Below, piece by piece: positions 24,917 to 34,479 of a DNA stretch of 63,295 nucleotides. The DNA is from Deltaproteobacteria bacterium (GTDB taxonomy: Bacteria > Myxococcota > B64-G9): assembly GCA_016935365.1 (NCBI GenBank), contig JAFGRB010000275.1, forward strand, positions 1-63,295. The letters run 5' to 3'. The notes beneath the pieces were generated by a model. It saw only the letters and a list, made by a program, of their open reading frames with translations. It was not told the origin of the DNA and searched no databases. Position 1 is the first letter of the stretch, and each line of letters opens with the position of its first letter. A program made the translations under genes and the position numbers.

Positions 24917-26374
24917 TCAGTCGAGGGGAAAGCGGGATGCCAGGTCGCGATAGAGCAGCAGGGCGCGCGAGGACAGCAGATCTTCGAATCCGTCGCCATC
25001 GAAGTCGGCGATGCGCACCGGGAAGAGAGAGAACAGCAAGCCGGGCAAGAAGGCGCTCCTGCGCTCGGTATAGACGCCCAGCTCTCCATTCCAGACATGG
25101 TGGCTGATTCGGGTGGTGAGAAGGTTCGCGGTGATCAGATCCGGGTTCGCGCTCTGGCCGACCGGGCTTACCACGCCGGCCATCTCGATGCCGAGAGGGC
25201 CGAGCGCCTCCAACCGGCCGTCTCGCAGCGCGAAGAAAGACGGGCGGGCGTCGAGGCTGCCGAAGACCACCACCGTCTCGCCGTTCAAGTCGATGGCCTG
25301 CACGCTCCAGCTGTGCTCCTCGGCCTCGCCCAGGGCGCCCGGCAGCTCCTCGAAGCGGCCGCGGCCGTCGTTCTCGTAGACGCGGTTGCGAAGGGACCCG
25401 CCGGGAAAGCCGCCGGCCACGACGGCGTCCAGATCCCCATCTCGATCGACGTCCAGCAGCAAGCCGGCCGTGGCGTGCACGCGAGGGGTATGGACCGCGT
25501 CGGGCTGAACCTCGAATCGCCCGTGGCCGGTGTTGAGCAAGACCTGGTGGGGGTGGTCCATCATCACGCCGAAGAGATCGACATCGCCGTCTCCATCGAG
25601 ATCGCCGGACAGGATATCGAAGCACCAGGGGTCTCCGCTGTCGTACACCACGGGCTCGCGCATCGCGAGATCGCCGTCTGCGGCCTGGAGCGCGACGTGG
25701 AAGGCGCCTTGCCAGGACCAGACCAGGTCGGCCAGGCCGTCCGCGTTCAGGTCTTGGGCCCGGATGCAGTAGGGCTCGATCCCTTCGGTTCCGGGGACGA
25801 CGCGTCTCTCGATGCGTGGTCCGTCTGCAGCGCCGCGGAAAGTGCGGATCGAGATGCCGTCCGGCTCGGCGGCGACCTGGTCGATCGCGCCGTCTGCATC
25901 CAGGTCCGCGACCGCAGCTCGGCAGAGGGGGGATGACTCGAATGGATGGAAGCCCGTGGCGGCGGACAGGAACCAGCCCCGGGGCTCGGCCCGGTACACG
26001 TCCTGGTCGTCGAGCTCGACCGGACCGCAGCGCAGCGATACCGGGTATTCCCCGCGCCAGGCGCTGGGGACCAGGACGGTCAGCTGCGCGCTCGGGCACC
26101 GCGATTCGCTCGGGTCTTCCAGAGATCGAGCGACGATCGAGAACTGCTCTCGGCCGAAGAAGACCTGCGGCTCGCAGAGGCTCAGGTCGACGCCCCGGAT
26201 CTCGACATCGATCTCCTGCATGGGTCGATCGGATGCCGGGCTCGCGGGCGAGATGGCCAGCGATCTCTGCTGCTCGCAGGTCGGCGCGTCCCAGCTCGAG
26301 ATACCGAGGTCGCCGAGCGTGCAACCGGACAGCAGCAGGCTCAACGCGACAGGACAGGTGAATGATCGGGACAT
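24917..26374 (-). CDS. VCBS/FG-GAP repeat lipoprotein, copy B
   Basis: The signal peptide ends in lipobox LSGC. An N-terminal beta domain of about 130 residues has conserved Cys and AWRGEYPVSLRCG. It is followed by FG-GAP/VCBS blades with calcium-binding D-x-D-x-D-G motifs (DLDADGAID, DLNADGLAD, DLDGDGDVD, DVDRDGDLD, DFDGDGFED), which form an integrin-alpha-like beta-propeller. It is clearly paralogous over its full length to the gene 22 bp upstream, sharing phrases such as RGWFLSAAT and SGDLDGDGDVDLFGVM. It likely sits on the outer membrane; ligand unknown. Confidence 0.85.
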   Translation of the reverse strand: MSRSFTCPVALSLLLSGCTLGDLGISSWDAPTCEQQRSLAISPASPASDRPMQEIDVEIRGVDLSLCEPQVFFGREQFSIVARSLEDPSESRCPSAQLTVLVPSAWRGEYPVSLRCGPVELDDQDVYRAEPRGWFLSAATGFHPFESSPLCRAAVADLDADGAIDQVAAEPDGISIRTFRGAADGPRIERRVVPGTEGIEPYCIRAQDLNADGLADLVWSWQGAFHVALQAADGDLAMREPVVYDSGDPWCFDILSGDLDGDGDVDLFGVMMDHPHQVLLNTGHGRFEVQPDAVHTPRVHATAGLLLDVDRDGDLDAVVAGGFPGGSLRNRVYENDGRGRFEELPGALGEAEEHSWSVQAIDLNGETVVVFGSLDARPSFFALRDGRLEALGPLGIEMAGVVSPVGQSANPDLITANLLTTRISHHVWNGELGVYTERRSAFLPGLLFSLFPVRIADFDGDGFEDLLSSRALLLYRDLASRFPLD

Positions 26375-26396
26375 GGGGTTGCTCCTCGTGCTGGGC

Positions 26397-27887
26397 TCAG
26401 TCGAGTGGATATCGCTCTGCCAGATCGCGGTAGGGCAGCACGGCGTTCGTCGAGAGCAGGTCTCTGGTCCCGTCGCCGTCCAGGTCGACGACGTGGACGG
26501 GGTAGAAGAACGGCAAGGCGACGGGCAGGGGGATCGCTTGCCGGTGCTCCACGTAGGCCATGAGCAAGCTGCTCCACGCGTAGACCACGACCCGGTCCAC
26601 GAGCAGGTCGTTGTCGCGTTCGGTCATGATCAGCTCCGGGTTCGTCCGGTCGCTGGCCGGGCTGAGCACGCCTTCGCGCTCGATTCCGAGGTCTCCGAGC
26701 GGCTCGAAGCGGCCATCTCGAAGCGCGAGAAACGACGGAGATGCACCGATGTGGCCGAAGGCCACCACCGTCTCGCCTCCCAGGTCGATGGCGTGCACGC
26801 TGCAGGCGGGCCCTGCGGAATCGCACACGGCATCCGGCACCTCGACGAATCGACCGCCGCCTTCGTTTTGATACAGCCGGTTGCGCCAGGACTCACTGAT
26901 GCCGAACAAGACGCCGGTGATCACGGCGTCCAGGTCTCCATCCGAGTCGACGTCCAGAAGCAGGCCGCTCCAGCCGTCCTGCGCCGAGAGCGGGTGGACC
27001 GCAGTCTGCGCCTCGAGTCCTCCGGAGCCGTCGTTGAGCAGGACGAGGTGCGCGTAGCCCTCCATCACGCCGAAGAGATCGACGTCGCCGTCGCCGTCGA
27101 GGTCGCCGCTCAGGACGTCGTTGCAGCGGATCTCGTCTGAAGGCTCCCCGTCGCGGTACGGGACCGGTGCCAGCAGCTCGAACTCGCCCTCTGCGGTCTG
27201 GAGCGCGACGTGGATCGCGCCGTCCCAGGGCCACGCCAGATCGGGCCGGCCGTCCGCGTTCAGGTCGCATACCGACAGGCTCGCCGGCCGCATCTCCTCG
27301 CAGCCGGGAAGGGTCCGCCGCTCGACCTGCAGGGCGCCGCCGGTGGTGCGGAAGCTGCGGATGGTCACCCCGTCGGGCTCGGACAGGACCTGCTCCGGGG
27401 CGCCGTCCCCGTCCAGGTCTTCGACCGCAGCTCGGCAGTATAGCATGTCCTCGAAGGCCTGAAAGTCCGTGGCCGCGGAGAGGAACCAGCCCCGCGGCTC
27501 GGCGAGGTAGACGGCCTGGTCGTTGAGCTCGAAGTCGCCGCAGCGGAAAGAGACGGGGTACTCGCCGCGCCAGGCGCTGGGCACCTGCACCGAGACGTGG
27601 GCGTTCGTGCACACCAGATCGTTCGGGACGGAAAAGGAGCGATCGACGATCTCGACTCGCTCCTGGCCGAAGAAGACCTGGGCATCGCACCCGGCCAGGT
27701 CGACGCCCTCGAGGTCGATCTCGATCGACTGCGAAGGCAGATCGGCGACCGGGTACGCGGGCGAGATCTGCAGCCGGCTCGCGATCTGGCACGTTTCCGG
27801 CTCGTAGGGCTCGCCCTCGGATCCGCCGAGGCTGCAGGCGGACAGCGCGAGGCACAACACTGCGGTTCTCGAACATCGGACGGGCAT
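26397..27887 (-). CDS. VCBS/FG-GAP repeat lipoprotein, copy A
   Basis: ATG is chosen because it follows AGGAGGTGA and gives a signal peptide with lipobox LSAC; an upstream in-frame start would place the sigma-54 promoter inside the gene. The architecture is the same as its tandem partner: a Cys-containing N-terminal beta domain (AWRGEYPVSFRCG) followed by five or more FG-GAP blades with D-x-D-x-D-G calcium sites (DLDGDGAPE, DLNADGRPD, DLDGDGDVD, DVDSDGDLD, DLDGDGTRD). It is the first gene after a consensus sigma-54 promoter. The pair arose by local duplication. Confidence 0.87.
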   Translation of the reverse strand: MPVRCSRTAVLCLALSACSLGGSEGEPYEPETCQIASRLQISPAYPVADLPSQSIEIDLEGVDLAGCDAQVFFGQERVEIVDRSFSVPNDLVCTNAHVSVQVPSAWRGEYPVSFRCGDFELNDQAVYLAEPRGWFLSAATDFQAFEDMLYCRAAVEDLDGDGAPEQVLSEPDGVTIRSFRTTGGALQVERRTLPGCEEMRPASLSVCDLNADGRPDLAWPWDGAIHVALQTAEGEFELLAPVPYRDGEPSDEIRCNDVLSGDLDGDGDVDLFGVMEGYAHLVLLNDGSGGLEAQTAVHPLSAQDGWSGLLLDVDSDGDLDAVITGVLFGISESWRNRLYQNEGGGRFVEVPDAVCDSAGPACSVHAIDLGGETVVAFGHIGASPSFLALRDGRFEPLGDLGIEREGVLSPASDRTNPELIMTERDNDLLVDRVVVYAWSSLLMAYVEHRQAIPLPVALPFFYPVHVVDLDGDGTRDLLSTNAVLPYRDLAERYPLD

Positions 27888-27916
27888 TCGCTCACCTCCT
27901 GGGTCGCTCGGTGCAC

Positions 27917-27932
27917 AGCAATACCCGTGCCA
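27917..27932 (-). promoter_or_regulatory. sigma-54 promoter (TGGCACG-N4-TTGCT)
   Basis: Read on the minus strand, TGGCACG, four bases and TTGCT match the -24/-12 consensus at every conserved position. The predicted start is near 27906, giving a leader of about 20 nt that contains the AGGAGGT of the VCBS lipoprotein gene. Confidence 0.75.
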
Positions 27933-27997
27933 GGTCCGGAGCTCTTTGAAATACAAGGACTAGAGCGGACGCCTGCCAGGGGGTGGGAGGGCCCGAG

Positions 27998-28017
27998 CTG
28001 TCGCGGGATCGCCACAG
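27998..28017. promoter_or_regulatory. candidate activator dyad upstream of the sigma-54 promoter
   Basis: CTGTCGCG and CGCCACAG are inverted repeats (seven of eight bases) around GGAT. The centre is about 102 bp upstream of the predicted start, the usual place for an enhancer-binding-protein site. Its sequence differs from the GGGTC dyads at 52.6 kb. Confidence 0.35.
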
Positions 28018-28047
28018 CCGTGATGCGCTGAAGACAGATTGGACAGG

Positions 28048-28281
28048 TCAGACGCCGCAGGTCAGGACGCCGCTGCCGTGGTCGTCGCACTGGCCCTCGC
28101 AGCAGTAGATCTCGGTCGTGCCGTAGTTGTCCAGCTTGTACTGCTGGGTGCAGTTCTCTCCCCAGACGAGGCACTCCTCGCCATCGCAGCCCTGCAGCAG
28201 GAAGGCCGATACCAGCCCGGCCAGCAATCCCAACACGAGCAGCGCGCACAGGATGCGCCAGCGCTTGGATATACCTCTCAT
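28048..28281 (-). CDS. small Cys-rich lipoprotein or membrane-anchored protein
   Basis: The 77-residue product starts after a GGAGGA site. A basic N-terminus is followed by a hydrophobic helix ending in LLQGC, which could be a lipobox, or the helix may simply anchor the protein. The short exposed part holds seven cysteines (CDGEEC, ENC, YCCEGQC, LTCG), suggesting a disulfide-rich knot. No family was recognised. It lies between the helical-repeat gene and the sigma-54-controlled lipoproteins, all on the same strand. Confidence 0.65.
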   Translation of the reverse strand: MRGISKRWRILCALLVLGLLAGLVSAFLLQGCDGEECLVWGENCTQQYKLDNYGTTEIYCCEGQCDDHGSGVLTCGV

Positions 28282-28325
28282 CTGGTCCTCCGTGATCGTC
28301 CAGGGGATGGTTTACCGTATACCAC

Positions 28326-30110
28326 CTATTTGCGCCCGTCCAGGGCCTTGAGCGTAGCGCGCACCATGTCGGCGAAGGAGATGCGGTGCAGGTGCTCATC
28401 CCGGTGCTCGCCCTGCTCGTCCACCCGGAAGGTGACGTGGCTGTAGCCGGTGGGATCGCCCTGGTACTTCTCCACCGCCTTGCGGGCCACGGGCTGGCCG
28501 CTCTTCTGCAGCACGCGAAAGGCGATGACCTTGTGGATCCAGGGCACATGGTCGGGTTTGCCCCCGGCGGCCTGCAGCATCTTCTCCAGGTTGACCGCGA
28601 TGGCTGCCGAGCTGTCCGGGTAGGACTGCAGGGCCTTTTCGTACACCTCGACTTCATAGCCCGAGTAGCTGGTCTTCAAGGCCAGGAAGGCGAAGAGCGC
28701 GCCCACGAAGCGGTCCCGGTCCAGCCGCTCCCTGAGCGCTTCTGTGGCGTACTGGGCGAAGCGCTGGTCGAAGCTGGACAGGGCGTGCATGAAGGCGTAG
28801 TCCACCTCGGGCTTGCCTTTGATGGGCTTCAGCGCCTGAAGTCCCGCGGCGGCCGGGAGGCCGTAGCGTCTGAGGAAGTTCTGGTCGATGTCCTTGGCCG
28901 CGTCTCGGGTGAGTTGCTCGTAGTTGCGGAGCTGGTCGATGGTGGCCTGGGCCAGCATCGCCGGGTTCTTGGCGGCCATTACCCGGGCGCAGACCTGGAG
29001 CTTCCCCCAGTCGTAGGAGGAGAGGAAGGTGCTTTTCAGGCTGGGCAGGATCTCGTCGCTCAGTCGGAGCAGGGCGGTGAGCGCATCGTTTTGCCTCTTG
29101 TTGGGTTCGAACTTCAGGTCGATGGCGGATCGGTCCGGGTCCTCCATGTACTCGCCAGCGTCGGCGATGAGCTGGATCACCTCGGAATCGGTGGGCGCGA
29201 TTCTGGCGACCAGTTGCTTCAGCGAGCGCCTCTCACCGCTGTCCTTCGGGGACTCGTCTGCCCTCTTGCGGATCTGCTCCGCGGCGCCGGGAATGGCCAG
29301 GGCCAGTTCCTCCAATGCCTTGCGCATGGAATCGATGAACTCCTGGCTCTCCCCCGCGCCGGGGCTCGCCCAGTGGACGTACATGTCGGCCACGGCGTCG
29401 GCCAGCTCGGGGCGGGCCGCGGGCGGGTGGCGGGTGTACTGCTCCTTCAGGAAGGCCAGGCCCTTGTTGTACTTGGTCTTGGCGGTTGTCAGCAGGAAGG
29501 CGTCCAGCCCGGCGCTCAGGTGTGGGTCGGCTCCGAGACCGTCGAGATAGTCATCGGCCGGGTGGATGTTCAGGGTGCCGGCTGCGTGGATCATGGCATC
29601 GATCAAGTCCCGGTTGACCGGCGGCTGGCGCCGGACGACCTCCTTGACGACGTTCTCGTAGCCGTCGGTCAAGATATCGGCTTTCATCATCTCGCCCTTC
29701 AGCAAGGAGAGGTAGGCCGAGGTGATGCGGGGATCCTGATCGAAGCCGGGGAAGCAGTGCTTCAGCGCATCGCCGTGTCTGGCGTTGAGCCGGGCCATGA
29801 TCTCGATCATCTCCCCCTCGGCCTTTGGCGGGTGGCTGCGGCAGGCCTGCTCGATGAAGTCGTAATCGGCCGGTTCCAGGGATTGCGGCACGTAGCCCCA
29901 CTGGGCCCGTCGTCTGATGGCGGCGACGAGGCCCTGCTGGACCTTCTCCTCGCCGGCGTGCTGGCTGAGGACCGCCGCCATCTCCCGGTCGAAGTCGATG
30001 TTCTCTCCCAGGGCCGCCAGGTAGCGATCCACCCGGGTCAGATGCAGAAAAGCGAATCCGCCGCCGGCCGCCAGGGCCAGGATGAACAGCACGACGAGAG
30101 CCTTCTTCAT
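28326..30110 (-). CDS. membrane-anchored alpha-helical repeat protein
   Basis: ATG follows AGGGGG. One N-terminal hydrophobic segment (about residues 4-24) is a signal anchor or an uncleaved signal. The remaining 570 residues are predicted to be almost entirely helical with a HEAT- or TPR-like look (repeated pairs of amphipathic helices with Ala, Leu and Asp caps) and have no recognisable catalytic motif. Base composition is slightly less extreme than in the neighbouring giant lipoprotein gene. It lies 32 bp downstream of that gene and is probably in its operon. Function unknown. Confidence 0.75.
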   Translation of the reverse strand: MKKALVVLFILALAAGGGFAFLHLTRVDRYLAALGENIDFDREMAAVLSQHAGEEKVQQGLVAAIRRRAQWGYVPQSLEPADYDFIEQACRSHPPKAEGEMIEIMARLNARHGDALKHCFPGFDQDPRITSAYLSLLKGEMMKADILTDGYENVVKEVVRRQPPVNRDLIDAMIHAAGTLNIHPADDYLDGLGADPHLSAGLDAFLLTTAKTKYNKGLAFLKEQYTRHPPAARPELADAVADMYVHWASPGAGESQEFIDSMRKALEELALAIPGAAEQIRKRADESPKDSGERRSLKQLVARIAPTDSEVIQLIADAGEYMEDPDRSAIDLKFEPNKRQNDALTALLRLSDEILPSLKSTFLSSYDWGKLQVCARVMAAKNPAMLAQATIDQLRNYEQLTRDAAKDIDQNFLRRYGLPAAAGLQALKPIKGKPEVDYAFMHALSSFDQRFAQYATEALRERLDRDRFVGALFAFLALKTSYSGYEVEVYEKALQSYPDSSAAIAVNLEKMLQAAGGKPDHVPWIHKVIAFRVLQKSGQPVARKAVEKYQGDPTGYSHVTFRVDEQGEHRDEHLHRISFADMVRATLKALDGRK

Positions 30111-30142
30111 GGGAACCCCCTTGCTTGCGCTTCAACGAAGCA

Positions 30143-33100
30143 TCACCCGCTGAGCTGCATCTCGGCCAGGAACTCCCGGCACAGGGACTTGGTGTCGGTG
30201 CCGCTGCTCAGTTGCTCGCCGAGCGCCTTCAGGAAACGCTTGGCGGCGTCGACCCCTTCGATCTCGGATCCCCGCTCGAGCAGCTCTCGGCTGGCCTCGG
30301 CCTGCGGGGGGGCGCCTGCGAGCACGGCCAGGGCCAGGTCCACGGCCTGGAGCCGGAACACGCTCGGATCCTGCCAGCCCTGGACCCGGGTGAGGACGGG
30401 CAGGTAGGCGGCGATGCGCTGGCGGGCGGTGGCCAGGTCACCGGCCTGGATGGCGATCCGGACGGCGGCCGACTCCTGCTGGATCTGCTCCTGGAGCGGA
30501 AAGCGGCCGTTGCGCTCCTTCAGGCTGCGGATCAGATCGGCCAGGCCCTGCTCGACCCGGCCGGCCTGGAAGGCTCTCTGGGCGAGCACGAGGTGGAGCT
30601 CGCCGCGCAGCAAGGAGACGATGGAGTCGGCCGGGCGAGCCGCGAGCGCGCGGATCGCGGCCTCGACGCCGGTTTCAGCTTCCGGGGCTCCGGCCAGGGC
30701 TGCGCTGCGAGCCAGGTAGGCCGCCTCGGCGGCGAAGCCCTGGCCGCCGAGATCGGAGAGCACCTCCGCGAGCACGGCCTTTGCCGGCCAGCGGCCCTTC
30801 TCCACGCCGAGCAGCAGGGCGCTGAGGCTCGCGGCGCAGGCCAGGGCGCGCTGCTCGGCCGACATGGCGTCGAGACGCTCGTGCGTCTCGGCGAAGCGCC
30901 CGAGCTGGAAGTCGTGGCGGGCCTCGGCGAGCGGAGGGCCCCAGGCCGGCACGATCTCGGGGTGCTGCTTCGAGAACGACCGGGCGGCCTGGCGGAGCTT
31001 CTCGTCCCAGCCCTGCAGGGCCGGGCTCTGGGCCTGCCAGGCGCGGAGCAGATCGCGAAGCCCCTCTCGACAGGCGAACTCGCCCAGGTAGGCGGGCGGG
31101 AAGGCTTCGTGCAGGGCGAAGGGATCGCTCCCGCCCTTCTCGGAGGCCAGCGCGCGGGCGCAGGACTCGAGCTCTGCGCCCAGGTATCCGTGCCCGCGGA
31201 GCTGGGCCAGCACGCCCGTCCAGAACAGCGGCGGCGGGTAGGCGTGCTCGCGGGCGTCCGTCAGCCCGCCCGCTCTCTGGAGGCCCAGGGTGGCCAGGTG
31301 ACCGTGCCGGAGGCGCATCGCCGTCTCGAGCGCCCGGCCGAGCGCGCGCTCCGCGGCGGCGTCCTCGCCGTGCAGCAGGGCGAAGAAGGCCTGCTGGAGC
31401 TGGCCGTTGAGCACCCGGTCGTAGCGGACGCCGAAGACGAGCCCGCCCTTGACCTTGAGCCGCTCCCTGTTCGTGTCCTGGCTCTTGGCGCCCATGCCCA
31501 CCTGGAAGCTGCTCTCCTGGGCGAAGGACTCCAGGCAGCTCCCCAGCTTGCGCTTCAGGGTCACGTTGAGCACGAAGGCGCCGCGCTCGTAGGAGTAGAT
31601 CGTCTCGATCTCGCTCTCGGCCGCAAAGCCGCGCTCGACGAGCGACTGGAAGGTCTGCTGGGCCCGCATGGCCCGGGCGTGATCGCCCTCGCTCTCGGCC
31701 AGGCGGGCGAGCTGGGGCAGCAGCGCGTGGACCTCGTGGAACTTCTCGCAGCCGAGCGCGCGATCTCCGCGCTTGATGATATCCGCCAGCACCTCGAGCG
31801 CCGCGGCCCGCTCGCCCGCGAGCTCCCGGAATGCCACGCCCAGCACGTCGATGTAGTGGACGTGGCGCGCCATGCGGGTGTGGAGCGCAGCGCGGCTCGC
31901 ACGCTGCAGCCAGCCGTAGGCCGCGCTGTGCTGATCGAGGTAGAAGAGCGTCACGCAGGCCAGCAGCCCCAGGTGCATGCGGAGGGTGTGGCGCTGCTCG
32001 TGCTCCAGGGCGCGGTCCAGGATGTCGAGCTGGCCTGTGAGCCCGGAGAGCGCGGACGGGCGCCTCTCGCGCAGGGCGTCCAGGCCGGCCCCGTGGGCCG
32101 CCTGGGCGAGCTCGAGCAGCAGGCCGCTCAGGCCGCCGTCCTTGGCCAGCGCCGCTGCGCGCTCGGCATACGGGCGCTTGCGGGTGATCGCGCCCAGGAC
32201 GGCGGCCAGCTCGGGCTCGGACGCCTGCAGGGCGCTCCAGAGCTTGCCGCCGGTGTCGTCGCTCTCGGCTCCCAGGAAATAGCGCTCCGCGGTGCGGTGC
32301 AGGGCCGGCAGCAGCCGCAGGGCCTCCCACTGATCCGGCTGGGTAGCGAACCAGGCCAGGGCCCGGTCCGCGACCTGGCCCAGGTCGGCTCGCGCCAGGC
32401 CGAGCAAGCGCTCGCGCTCCTTCTCGCCGAGCCTGTCTCCGTGGATCAAGGCCAGCATGTCGACGAGCACCACGCCGCCCACGCCCAGACCGATGTCCCA
32501 CCAGTCGCCGCGGTCGCCGAGCCGAAGCCGGGCCTGGAGCACGTGCTCTCGCACCGCGGCCAGCCGGTCCTCGCTCATCACCCCCTCGGGCCAAAGCAGC
32601 ATCTCCAGGATGGCATGCAGCCCCTTGACCGCGCGCACCGCGGCGGCGCTGTGTGCCCCGGCGTCCAGCGCGTGCATGGCCAGCGGGATGTTGCGATCGA
32701 ACAGAGGGGGCAAGCGGGACAGCACGCCGGCGGCCTGCGGGATCTGGTCGAGCAAGGCGTGGGTGCCGCCCAGGATGTAGAGCGAGAGCAGGTGCAGGCC
32801 CGGTGCGATCCGGACGAGCAGGGGATCCGTCTCGCGCGGCGGGAAGGGCAGAGAGCCCAGCGTCTTCTCGGCCCCGGCCAGCATCTCGAGGCCTGCCTGG
32901 ACATCGCCCTTCATGAACGGTTCGATCGCGAGCAGGGTCTTGATGACCGCGGCCAGGGCCTGATCGTCGTGGCTCTGGCCGAGCTTGCCGAGCTCGTGCT
33001 GGAGCGCGTCGCGGAGCTCGATCAGGGTGACCAGGACTCTGTGTTGCTGGCCCGAGAAGAGGCTCGTGAAGAGGTTGACGCCCATGCTGGCCAGCACCTC

Positions 33101-34450
33101 GAGCACGCCGATGCAGCCGCGCTCGTCCGCCGCGGCCTGGGCCAGGATCTCGCGCAGCAGCCGCTGCAGGGGCGCGCGATCCTGGCAGGCCCCGGCGCCC
33201 GAGAAGATGGCGCTGGTGAGCCTGTCGATGTGCCGGTCGAGCGCGTCCGGCCAGCGGTCCTGGGCCACCTGGCGCTCGATCTCGGCGAAGTAGTCCTTGC
33301 ACAGCGGCGCGCTCAGCTTCGGATCGGCGGCCGTGGTGCTCATGACGAGCAGGGCGGTCGCCAGGTTCTCGGAGAGCAGCCAGCGGTGCTCCGGCAGGTA
33401 GGCGTCTGCCCGGAAGCGCTGAAGCGTATCCTGCTTGAGCCTGCCTTCCTCGTCGAGCCAGTCGCCGAGGTGCCGCGAGCACAGGTCGCGGCGCCCCAGG
33501 CGGACCAGCTCCTGTGCAGTGCGATCCAGCTCGGCTTCTTGCCGCGCCAGGGTCTGCTCGTCGCAGGCGTCTGCCGGCTCGAGCAGGCTCGCGTCGAGCT
33601 CGTCGAGCAGCGCCGCGACGAGCTGGGCCCGCGGGCCGTGGAGCGCAGCGGCCCGGGCGCGCATCTGGCCGAGCGCGCTCGTGCGGGCCCGGTCTTCCTG
33701 CCAGGCCTCGGGCAGCTCGTCCCAGCTCCAGCCGCTGCCCCGCGCGCTCTCCAGCTCGGTCAGCAAGGCCAGGAAGGTCTTCAGCTCCTGCTCGCGCTCC
33801 CCCTCGACCCGCGCCTCGAGACAGCTGCTGCGCAGCGACTGCATCGCCTCGTCCCGGTCGTCTGACGCGCCGGCATACCAGATCAAGTAGCGCAGCCTGC
33901 CCGTGCCCGCACAGGCGTAGTCCGCGGCCAGCGCGCCCAGGGCGGCCCGGGCGATGCGGCGCGCACCTTCCTCGTCCACCGCGGCCAGGGCCTGGTCGGC
34001 CCGGGCTGCGAGCACGGCCGCGGCCAGGTCGGCCTCGACCGGGCCCCTGTCCAGGGGCTCGAACGGGCCGGCCAGCAGGCGCGACAGGGTGGGCGCGATC
34101 GGCAGCACGCGCCAGCCGCCCCCGGGCCGCTCGAGCAGCACGGCCGCCGCCCCACGCTGCTGTCCAAGGAGCGAGGCCTGCTCGATGGGATCCTTCTCGG
34201 CAGGCTCGCCGGCCGGCTCGATCGAGAGTGCGGGCCCCGTGCTGCGTCCCAGCTCCCGCTCGGCCGCGCCGATGCGCGCCTGGGCCGCATCCGCCAGCGC
34301 TGCGCCCGGGCAGAGACCGGCCCTGGCCAGGCACAGCACCGGCTCCTGGCCGGGCAGCGGAGGCGGACCCTGGGGCGCGGTCGCGCAGGCGAGCGGCAGG
34401 CAGGCCAGCAGCAAGCAGGTAGAGCCGAGAAAAGCGGGATGGCGGGGCAC
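30143..34450 (-). CDS. giant (1,435-residue) helical-repeat lipoprotein
   Basis: The start is GTG with GGAGGTG just upstream. The signal peptide ends in LPLAC, a lipobox. After a Pro/Gly-rich spacer the mature protein is one long run of amphipathic helices with TPR-like spacing, rich in Ala, Leu and Arg, and with scattered cysteines. No enzyme motif was seen. Around residues 950-1010 a short beta-rich insert (SYERGAFVLNVTLKRKLG, ESSFQVGMGAK) interrupts the helices. The protein could be a periplasmic or surface scaffold. A good promoter (TTGACC-17-TAGTCT) precedes it. It begins an operon with the 594-residue helical protein. Confidence 0.8.
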   Translation of the reverse strand: MPRHPAFLGSTCLLLACLPLACATAPQGPPPLPGQEPVLCLARAGLCPGAALADAAQARIGAAERELGRSTGPALSIEPAGEPAEKDPIEQASLLGQQRGAAAVLLERPGGGWRVLPIAPTLSRLLAGPFEPLDRGPVEADLAAAVLAARADQALAAVDEEGARRIARAALGALAADYACAGTGRLRYLIWYAGASDDRDEAMQSLRSSCLEARVEGEREQELKTFLALLTELESARGSGWSWDELPEAWQEDRARTSALGQMRARAAALHGPRAQLVAALLDELDASLLEPADACDEQTLARQEAELDRTAQELVRLGRRDLCSRHLGDWLDEEGRLKQDTLQRFRADAYLPEHRWLLSENLATALLVMSTTAADPKLSAPLCKDYFAEIERQVAQDRWPDALDRHIDRLTSAIFSGAGACQDRAPLQRLLREILAQAAADERGCIGVLEVLASMGVNLFTSLFSGQQHRVLVTLIELRDALQHELGKLGQSHDDQALAAVIKTLLAIEPFMKGDVQAGLEMLAGAEKTLGSLPFPPRETDPLLVRIAPGLHLLSLYILGGTHALLDQIPQAAGVLSRLPPLFDRNIPLAMHALDAGAHSAAAVRAVKGLHAILEMLLWPEGVMSEDRLAAVREHVLQARLRLGDRGDWWDIGLGVGGVVLVDMLALIHGDRLGEKERERLLGLARADLGQVADRALAWFATQPDQWEALRLLPALHRTAERYFLGAESDDTGGKLWSALQASEPELAAVLGAITRKRPYAERAAALAKDGGLSGLLLELAQAAHGAGLDALRERRPSALSGLTGQLDILDRALEHEQRHTLRMHLGLLACVTLFYLDQHSAAYGWLQRASRAALHTRMARHVHYIDVLGVAFRELAGERAAALEVLADIIKRGDRALGCEKFHEVHALLPQLARLAESEGDHARAMRAQQTFQSLVERGFAAESEIETIYSYERGAFVLNVTLKRKLGSCLESFAQESSFQVGMGAKSQDTNRERLKVKGGLVFGVRYDRVLNGQLQQAFFALLHGEDAAAERALGRALETAMRLRHGHLATLGLQRAGGLTDAREHAYPPPLFWTGVLAQLRGHGYLGAELESCARALASEKGGSDPFALHEAFPPAYLGEFACREGLRDLLRAWQAQSPALQGWDEKLRQAARSFSKQHPEIVPAWGPPLAEARHDFQLGRFAETHERLDAMSAEQRALACAASLSALLLGVEKGRWPAKAVLAEVLSDLGGQGFAAEAAYLARSAALAGAPEAETGVEAAIRALAARPADSIVSLLRGELHLVLAQRAFQAGRVEQGLADLIRSLKERNGRFPLQEQIQQESAAVRIAIQAGDLATARQRIAAYLPVLTRVQGWQDPSVFRLQAVDLALAVLAGAPPQAEASRELLERGSEIEGVDAAKRFLKALGEQLSSGTDTKSLCREFLAEMQLSG

Positions 34451-34479
34451 GGTACACCTCCGGTCCGGGGGACAGGCAG

